This document shows positions 1 through 4,441 of a stretch of 7,521 bases of DNA, piece by piece. This DNA is from Caulobacteraceae bacterium. GTDB lineage: Bacteria > Pseudomonadota > Alphaproteobacteria > Caulobacterales > Caulobacteraceae. The stretch's first letter is position 1. Each line of letters begins with the position of its first letter. The notes beneath the pieces were generated by a model. The model saw only the letters and a program-made list of their open reading frames with translations, had not been told where the DNA came from and ran no database searches. The DNA lies in assembly GCA_004144935.1 (NCBI GenBank), contig SDZP01000162.1:1-7521 (forward strand), given 5' to 3'. The translations under genes and the position numbers were made by a program.

Positions 1-55
1 GTGATCGACTGGTCGGCCTGTTCGGGGCCTTCACCCAGGCCGACCAGTCGATCAC
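1..55. repeat. Perfect 20-base inverted repeat at the window edge
   Basis: Bases 1-20 are the exact reverse complement of bases 36-55, with a 15-base loop (21-35). The right arm encodes conserved kinase sequence (TQADQSIT), so it is probably authentic. The left arm begins exactly at base 1. If the window starts at a contig end, the left arm could be a fold-back artefact of library preparation or assembly. If so, the first 17 or so bases and the residues read from them (DRLVG) are not reliable. Against this, DRLVGLFGAF has the spacing usual for this region of histidine kinases. Confidence 0.85.
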
Positions 56-2141
56 CCGGCGGTTCGGCGGCACGGGCCTGGGCCTGGCCATCTGCAAGCG
101 GCTGGTCGAGGCGATGGGGGGCGAGATCGAGGTGGCCAGCCAGGTCGGCAAGGGCTCGGTGTTCGGCTTCACCGTGCCGCTGGAGACGCTGCAGGCGGCG
201 CCGGACTGGCCGCGGTTCGAGGCGCCGGTCGGCCTGTCTCTGGCCGGCCCCTGCACGCGGGCGGTGACGCAGCGCTATCTGGCGGCGGCCGGGATGAGCG
301 TGCAGGGCCTGGACGAGGCCGGCGCGGCGCTGATCGTCGCTGATCCCGACGCCCTCGACGTTCGGCCAAGGGCCGATGCGCCGACCCTGGCGCTCGGCGA
401 ATACGGGGACCCCAAGCCCGCCGCCCTGACCCGGTCCGGCCTGGCCGACGCCGTCCTGATCCAGCCGCTGCGGCGGGGCGACCTGATGCGCGCCCTGATC
501 CAGGCGGCGGCCGGCGAGCCGCTGACCGATCCGGCCGAAACCCAGGCCGCCGAGACCGCCGGCGCCCTGCCGGGCTTCGCGGGCCGCCGGGTGCTGGTCG
601 TCGACGACAGCGCCGTCAATCGCGAGGTGGCCATGGAGGCCCTGTCGCGGCTGGGGGCCTCGTGCGACACGGCCAACGACGGCCGCCAGGGGGTGGAGGC
701 GACGCTCGAGGGGGCCTACGACCTCGTCCTCATGGACGGCTCGATGCCGGAGATGGACGGCTATGAGGCCGCCCGTGAAATCCGCGCCCGCGAGACCGGC
801 CGCCGCACGCCGATCGTCGCCCTGACCGCCCATGTGGTCGGCAGCGCCGCCGACCAGTGGCGCGAGGCGGGCATGGACGATGTGCTGCACAAGCCCTTCA
901 CCCTGTCCGGAATGGCCGCCGTCATGGCCCGCTTCGTCCAGCCCTCCGAAGCCCTGTCGGTCGAGGCCGAGCCGGCTCCGGTCGCCGCGGCCGGGCCGGT
1001 CAGCGACCTGCTCGATCCCGAGGTCACCGCCGAACTGGTCCGCATGGCGGCCGCCGGCAAGGGCGACTTCGTCGAGCGCGTCCGCCGCCTCTACCGCGAG
1101 AACGCCCCGCTTGCCGTCGAAGGCTATCTGGAGGCTGCCCGGGCCGGCGACATCGACGCGGCCGCCCGCGCCTCCCATGCCCTCAAGTCGATGAGCCTGA
1201 ACGTCGGGGCCCGGGCCGTGGCCGAGACCTGCGCCCGGCTGGAATCGGCCGCCCGCGACGAAGGCCGCGTCGATATCGCGGCCGGCCAGCGGCTGCAGGA
1301 TCAGCTGGCCGCCACGCTGGCGGTCCTCGACGCCCAGATCCCGGCCGCCAAGGCCGCTCCCGGCCTGTCGTCGGAGGACGCCGCCCTGACCCTGGCCCTG
1401 GCCAAGGCCGCCGAGCGCGGCCAGTTCAGCCTGGCCTACCAGCCGCAGTTCAGCCGCGACGGCCAGTCGGTGACCGGCTGCGAGGCCCTGCTGCGCTGGA
1501 CTCATCCGACCCAGGGGCCGATTGGCCCCAACCGCTTCATCCCCCTGGCCGAGCGGGCCGGGCTGATGGGGCCGATCACCCGCTGGGTGATGCAGCAGGC
1601 GATGGCCGACACCCTGGCCCTCGACGGCCTGCCGGTCAGCATCAACGCCAGCGCCCTGGACGTCGCCGACCCCAGCTTCGTCGACGACCTGTCGGCCATG
1701 CTGCTGAAGCAGGCCTTCCCGCCCGGCCGGCTGGAGGTGGAACTGACCGAAACCGCCGTCCTCGCCGACGAGGACGAGGCGGGCCGGGCGATCAGCCGAC
1801 TGCAGGCGCTGGGCGTCTCGGTGGCGCTGGACGACTTCGGCATGGGCTACACCAGCCTCAACCAGCTGCGGCTCTATCCGTTCAACAAGCTGAAGATCGA
1901 CCGCAGCTTCATCATCGGCTGTCCCGGCGACAACACCAGCATGACCCTGGTGCATGCGGTGATCAGCGTCGGCCGGGCGCTGGGCATGAAGGTGGTGGCC
2001 GAGGGGGTGGAGACCGAGGAGCAGCGGCGGTTCCTGGCGACCGCCGGGGTGCATGCCTTCCAGGGATATCTGTTCGCCAAACCGATGCCGATCGAGCATC
2101 TTGCCGCGTTGTGGGAGCGGCGGCTGGCCAAGGCCGGCTAG
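1..2141 (+). CDS. Hybrid histidine kinase with degenerate receiver, receiver, HPt and C-terminal EAL phosphodiesterase domain (5'-truncated)
   Basis: The reading frame is open from base 3 and ends at TAG 2139-2141; the start lies left of the window. Residues are numbered from base 3 (712 aa seen). Residues 1-62 are the end of a histidine-kinase ATPase domain, with an F-box (LFGAF) and G2 box (GGTGLGLAI, 22-30). Residues 74-171 look like a decayed receiver: the acidic pair is lost and the usual KP is QP. Residues 194-312 are an intact receiver with D201/D202, phosphoacceptor D245, T275 and K297. Residues 335-445 form an HPt domain with H392 in SHALKSMS. Residues 463-709 are an EAL domain whose expected catalytic residues are all present: E494, N548, E580, D610/D611, K631, E667 and Q687, plus loop DDFGMGYTS. 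It should therefore hydrolyse c-di-GMP to pGpG. No GGDEF domain is visible. The inferred relay is kinase to D245 to H392, possibly gating the EAL domain. The sensor, dimerisation and phosphorylated-His parts lie outside the window. It is probably co-transcribed with the K+ channel that follows. Confidence 0.93.
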   Translation, partial: DRLVGLFGAFTQADQSITRRFGGTGLGLAICKRLVEAMGGEIEVASQVGKGSVFGFTVPLETLQAAPDWPRFEAPVGLSLAGPCTRAVTQRYLAAAGMSVQGLDEAGAALIVADPDALDVRPRADAPTLALGEYGDPKPAALTRSGLADAVLIQPLRRGDLMRALIQAAAGEPLTDPAETQAAETAGALPGFAGRRVLVVDDSAVNREVAMEALSRLGASCDTANDGRQGVEATLEGAYDLVLMDGSMPEMDGYEAAREIRARETGRRTPIVALTAHVVGSAADQWREAGMDDVLHKPFTLSGMAAVMARFVQPSEALSVEAEPAPVAAAGPVSDLLDPEVTAELVRMAAAGKGDFVERVRRLYRENAPLAVEGYLEAARAGDIDAAARASHALKSMSLNVGARAVAETCARLESAARDEGRVDIAAGQRLQDQLAATLAVLDAQIPAAKAAPGLSSEDAALTLALAKAAERGQFSLAYQPQFSRDGQSVTGCEALLRWTHPTQGPIGPNRFIPLAERAGLMGPITRWVMQQAMADTLALDGLPVSINASALDVADPSFVDDLSAMLLKQAFPPGRLEVELTETAVLADEDEAGRAISRLQALGVSVALDDFGMGYTSLNQLRLYPFNKLKIDRSFIIGCPGDNTSMTLVHAVISVGRALGMKVVAEGVETEEQRRFLATAGVHAFQGYLFAKPMPIEHLAALWERRLAKAG

Positions 2142-2146
2142 GGGAG
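2141..2146 (+). promoter_or_regulatory. Ribosome binding site of the K+ channel gene
   Basis: GGGGAG lies 4 bases before ATG 2151. Its first G is the last base of the upstream TAG stop codon. This supports the ATG as the start and suggests that translation of the channel gene follows from the upstream gene in the same transcript. Confidence 0.6.
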
Positions 2147-2150
2147 CAAG

Positions 2151-2945
2151 ATGCCAGACAGCCTGCCAGCGGCAACGTCCCTGAGGGGCCGGCTCTATCG
2201 CCAGCTCGATCCCGAGGCGCGGTCCAGCGGCCTGTCGCTGACCAACCTAGCGCTGGCGGTGTTCATCATCTTCGCCTCGGTGGTGGCCATCGTGGCCACC
2301 GAACCGACGATCCACAACCGAAACGCCCGGCTGTTTTTCCTTGCCGAGTTCGTCTTCGGCGGCGTCTTCGTGGTCGAGTACCTGGCCCGGCTGTGGGTGG
2401 CGCCGGAGCGGCCGGATTCGCCGGGCCCGTGGCGGGCGCGCTTGAGGTTCATGACCTCGTTCAGCGGCCTGATCGACCTCCTGACCATCATCGCCACCCT
2501 GACCCCGGGGGCGCCGGCCGGGCCGCTGCTGCGGGCCTTCCGGCTGCTGCGGGTTCTGCGGCTGGCCAAGCTTGGCCGGATGAGCTCGGCCTGGCGCCAC
2601 ATCGGCGAGGCGATCAGCTCGCGACGGGCCGAGCTGTTCCTCAGCCTGTTCGCCGGGGTCGGGCTGATGGTCTTCTCGGCCACCCTGCTCTACCTGGCCG
2701 AGGGAGACGCCCAGCCGGACAAGTTCGGCTCCATCCCCCGGGCCCTGTGGTGGGCGGTGGCGACCCTGACCACCATCGGCTACGGCGACATCTATCCGAT
2801 CACGCCGCTGGGCAAGATGCTGGCGGCGGTGACGGCGGTGACCAGCATCGGCCTGATCGCCCTGCCGACCGGCATCCTCGCCGCCGCCTTCAGCGACGCC
2901 ATGGTCCGCCACCGCGAGCGGGTGGCGGCCGGCGAGGCGGACTGA
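2151..2945 (+). CDS. Six-transmembrane voltage-gated-type K+ channel (ion transporter family)
   Basis: This 264-residue inner-membrane protein has the full plan of a tetrameric bacterial Kv channel. S1 is about 32-50, S2 59-83 (acidic E76) and S3 104-118 (acidic D109). S4 carries a basic residue at every third position: R128, R131, R134, R137, K140, R143. S5 is 162-183, the pore helix 195-206, the selectivity filter TIGYGD 208-213, and S6 219-247 with ALPTGI at the gate region. TIGYGD marks it as K+ selective, and the intact S4 array suggests voltage sensing. The C-terminal tail is about 17 charged residues, with no cyclic-nucleotide or RCK domain, so gating by those ligands is not expected. 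The start has a good ribosome site, 9 bases after the upstream stop, so an operon with the kinase/EAL gene is likely. Its TGA directly abuts the stop of the opposing gene. Family assignment is secure; the physiological role (K+ leak, membrane potential) is inferred. Confidence 0.95.
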   Translation: MPDSLPAATSLRGRLYRQLDPEARSSGLSLTNLALAVFIIFASVVAIVATEPTIHNRNARLFFLAEFVFGGVFVVEYLARLWVAPERPDSPGPWRARLRFMTSFSGLIDLLTIIATLTPGAPAGPLLRAFRLLRVLRLAKLGRMSSAWRHIGEAISSRRAELFLSLFAGVGLMVFSATLLYLAEGDAQPDKFGSIPRALWWAVATLTTIGYGDIYPITPLGKMLAAVTAVTSIGLIALPTGILAAAFSDAMVRHRERVAAGEAD

Positions 2946-2954
2946 TCAGCCGCC
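2936..2954. other. GC-rich hairpin containing both convergent stop codons
   Basis: GGCGG (2936-2940) pairs with CCGCC (2950-2954). After a bulged A at 2941, CT pairs with AG around the loop GATC. The loop region is the fused stop pair TGA|TCA of the two convergent genes. No T-run follows on either strand, so it is not a standard intrinsic terminator. It could help define or protect both 3' ends, or be a chance product of high GC content. Confidence 0.3.
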
Positions 2955-3395
2955 CCGCGTCGCCGCGAACGCCTCGGTGAGGGCCTGATAGGCCTCCATC
3001 GGCGGAAACTCGTCGAAGCTGTGCGGCGCGCCGGTCTTCGCCCAGGGAAAGGCCGTCGAGGCGTAGGTCTCCAGGAAGGGCTCCAGGCGCGAGGGATCGT
3101 CCAGCATCGGGGTGCGGACGTTGACGAAGGGGGCGCCCTGCGGCCGGGTGAACAGCCAGCTCAGGCAATGGGGACAGTGGAAGTGGATCGGCGGGACACC
3201 GACGCCGCCGATCACCGGCTCGCCCTGCGTCACCGCGAAACCGGCCGGCGGCACCGCCATCGACAGCGAATAGGGCCCGCCGGTCATGCGCTGGCAGCCC
3301 CGGCAGTGGCAGGCCATGGTCAGTATCGGCGGGGCGGTAATCTCGAAGCGGACCTGGCCGCAGCGGCAGCCACCTGTTCTCGGGGTCTGGGTCAT
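2946..3395 (-). CDS. GFA / CENP-V family zinc-binding protein
   Basis: This 149-residue soluble protein has the usual length for the glutathione-dependent formaldehyde-activating (GFA) fold. The expected cysteine pattern is complete: C10-R-C12-G near the N-terminus, then C29-H-C31-x-x-C34-Q, then C74-x-x-C77 in HFHCPHCLSW. In the family these bind a structural zinc and a second, catalytic-type zinc. The founding member was proposed to speed the addition of formaldehyde to glutathione, but that activity has been questioned, and many relatives have no known substrate, so no gene symbol is given. Start ATG 3393-3395 is preceded by AAGGAG (3402-3407 on this strand) with a 6-base spacer, a strong ribosome site that settles the start. 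It is convergent with the K+ channel gene with zero bases between the stops. Nothing in the sequence links it to K+ transport; it is probably an independent single gene. Confidence 0.9.
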   Translation of the reverse strand: MTQTPRTGGCRCGQVRFEITAPPILTMACHCRGCQRMTGGPYSLSMAVPPAGFAVTQGEPVIGGVGVPPIHFHCPHCLSWLFTRPQGAPFVNVRTPMLDDPSRLEPFLETYASTAFPWAKTGAPHSFDEFPPMEAYQALTEAFAATRGG

Positions 3396-3459
3396 GCCTG
3401 GCTCCTTCCGTGGAGGCCCTGGGGATCAGAGGGCGCGGACGCGCTATCGAAGCGGCTCC

Positions 3460-3465
3460 AGTATA
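3460..3465 (-). promoter_or_regulatory. Possible -10 element for the GFA gene
   Basis: TATACT on the minus strand matches the TATAAT consensus in 5 of 6 positions. It would start transcription about 55-60 bases before the GFA ATG. No convincing -35 is present at 17 bases; the T-run of the neighbouring terminator lies there instead. It sits immediately after the terminator, which is where a new transcription unit would be expected to begin. Confidence 0.3.
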
Positions 3466-3483
3466 CCGGATCGTCAGACCCAC

Positions 3484-3512
3484 AAAAAAGCCGGCGACGG
3501 CGTGAGCGCCGG
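3484..3512 (-). terminator. Intrinsic terminator, minus strand
   Basis: Read on the minus strand, CCGGCG (3512-3507) pairs with CGCCGG (3496-3491) around a 10-base loop. After one C comes a run of six T (3489-3484). An alternative inner hairpin (CGGCG, 4-base loop, CGCCG) also forms, but only the outer 6-pair stem abuts the T-run. It would stop minus-strand transcripts arriving from the right. The candidates are kdp mRNA, whose kdpE stop is about 240 bases upstream, or a separate short RNA from the intergenic region. It would insulate the GFA gene from them. Confidence 0.7.
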
Positions 3513-3689
3513 GACATTCGCGACAAACCCCTTGCGGCGTAGGCTTTCGGATTGGCGGGGGACCCGGCATTTGTAGGCCCGGGCGTAGCGGGCATGTGGG
3601 TGGAGGCGCGGGTTTTGTAGGTGGAAGTTGGCGTCGCGGCGCCTACGCGGCGAGTGGCGGTCGCCGGGCGAGGCGAAAACGCTGATGAA
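3513..3689. other. Gene-free stretch with short repeats, function unknown
   Basis: I see no credible gene or tRNA here. Visible structure: an 8-base inverted repeat GCGTAGGC (3537-3544) and GCCTACGC (3641-3648), about 96 bases apart; a direct repeat TTTGTAGG at 3570-3577 and 3614-3621; and an 8-base palindrome GCCCGGGC (3577-3584). If transcribed on the minus strand, the long-range inverted repeat could close a structured RNA ending at the terminator. The repeats are short enough to be chance at this GC content. Confidence 0.35.
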
Positions 3690-3703
3690 TATGTCTAGAC
3701 ATA
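3690..3703. promoter_or_regulatory. Perfect 14-base palindrome, candidate operator
   Basis: TATGTCTAGACATA is a perfect palindrome in an AT-rich island (about 3680-3734) that stands out from its GC-rich surroundings. Its core fits GT-N-TA-N-AC, the consensus known for the HutC subfamily of GntR regulators; a MarR- or TetR-type repressor would also be possible. On the minus strand a TATTAT box (3706-3701) overlaps its edge, so a bound repressor would cover a -10 element. No gene start is near: it is about 300 bases upstream of the GFA start and 52 bases beyond the kdpE stop. The palindrome itself is certain, its role is not. Confidence 0.5.
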
Positions 3704-3754
3704 ATATCAAGTCGTTGAAAATAGTGTGTTTTTCGGGCGCCTGAAGGCGTGGGT

Positions 3755-4441
3755 CTAGCCGAACCGGTAGCCGACACCGGGCTCGGTGAGGATGACGCTG
3801 GGCCTGGCGGGATCGGCCTCCAGTTTCTGGCGCAGCTGGCCGATGAAGACGCGCAGGTACTGCACGTCCTGCTCATGGGCCGGTCCCCAGACGGCGGTAA
3901 GGATCTGGCGGTGGGTCAGCACCCGGCCGGCGCCGCCGGCAAGGCTGGCCAGCAGGTCGAACTCCTTGGGCGACAGGCGCACGGGCGCCTCGGCGCGGGT
4001 GACGCGGCGGTTGACCAGGTCGACCTCGATATCGCCCGAGCGCATCACCTCCCCGGCCCCCTCGCGGCGCAGGCGGTGGCGCATGGCGACCCGCAGCCGG
4101 GCCAGCAGTTCGCCGACGCCGAAGGGCTTTTCGACATAGTCGTCGGCGCCGGCGTCGAGGGCGTCGATCTTCTCGGTCTCGCGGTCGCGGGCCGAGAGGA
4201 TGAGGATGGGGCCGTCGTAGAAGGCGCGGGCCTTCGCCAGCGCCTCCTTGCCGTCCATGTCGGGCAGGCCGAGGTCGAGGATGACGGCGTCGGGGGCCTT
4301 GCGGGCGATCTCGCGCAGGCCGCTGGTCGCATCGTCGGCGCGGATAGGCTCATAGCCGGCCGCTTCCAGGGCGGGGCCCAGGAAGCGGTGGATCTGCGGC
4401 TCGTCGTCGATGACGAGGATGCGGGGCCGAAAGGCGGTCAA
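3755..4441 (-). CDS. kdpE: KdpE, response regulator of the kdp K+-uptake operon
   Basis: This 228-residue OmpR/PhoB-type regulator is phosphorylated by KdpD and activates transcription of the Kdp pump genes. The receiver (about 6-120) has the acidic pair D12/D13, phosphoacceptor D56 in ILDLGLPDMDG, S83 and K105 in EKPF. The winged-helix DNA-binding domain (about 130-228) contains VWGPAHEQDVQYLR and ends GVGYRFG, both typical of KdpE. The start is TTG at 4439-4441. It overlaps the kdpD stop in the four bases TTGA, and no ATG or GTG lies near enough to keep the receiver whole. No ribosome site is visible close by (AAGGA is about 23 bases upstream), so translation probably depends on coupling to kdpD. 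TAG 3755-3757 ends it. No good intrinsic terminator follows at once; the nearest on this strand is at 3484-3512. Confidence 0.96.
   Translation of the reverse strand: MTAFRPRILVIDDEPQIHRFLGPALEAAGYEPIRADDATSGLREIARKAPDAVILDLGLPDMDGKEALAKARAFYDGPILILSARDRETEKIDALDAGADDYVEKPFGVGELLARLRVAMRHRLRREGAGEVMRSGDIEVDLVNRRVTRAEAPVRLSPKEFDLLASLAGGAGRVLTHRQILTAVWGPAHEQDVQYLRVFIGQLRQKLEADPARPSVILTEPGVGYRFG

Noticed and set aside
1..267. An 88-residue frame starting with GTG at base 1
   Set aside because: Its arginine- and serine-rich translation is a shadow; the frame from base 3 encodes the recognisable kinase F and G2 boxes.
857..2980. A 707-residue open frame overlapping the kinase/EAL gene and the channel gene
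   Set aside because: Its translation is almost all R, G, P and A, and it covers two well-supported genes in other frames; it is a composition shadow.
2890..3570. A 226-residue minus-strand frame covering the GFA gene
   Set aside because: It is in a different frame from the cysteine-motif protein, has no recognisable domain, and the GFA frame has a strong ribosome site.
3474..3710. A 78-residue minus-strand frame in the intergenic region
   Set aside because: It starts at TTG with no ribosome site, has no recognisable motif, and runs through the palindrome and the terminator.
3738..3749. A small hairpin (CGCC, TGAA, GGCG) just beyond kdpE as its terminator
   Set aside because: The stem is only 4 pairs, and on the kdp strand it is followed by an A-run rather than a T-run; the nearby T-run is on the wrong side and strand.
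3396..3754. A tRNA, CRISPR array or mobile-element end in the gene-free stretch
   Set aside because: No cloverleaf, regular spaced repeats, transposase remnant or target duplication could be seen.
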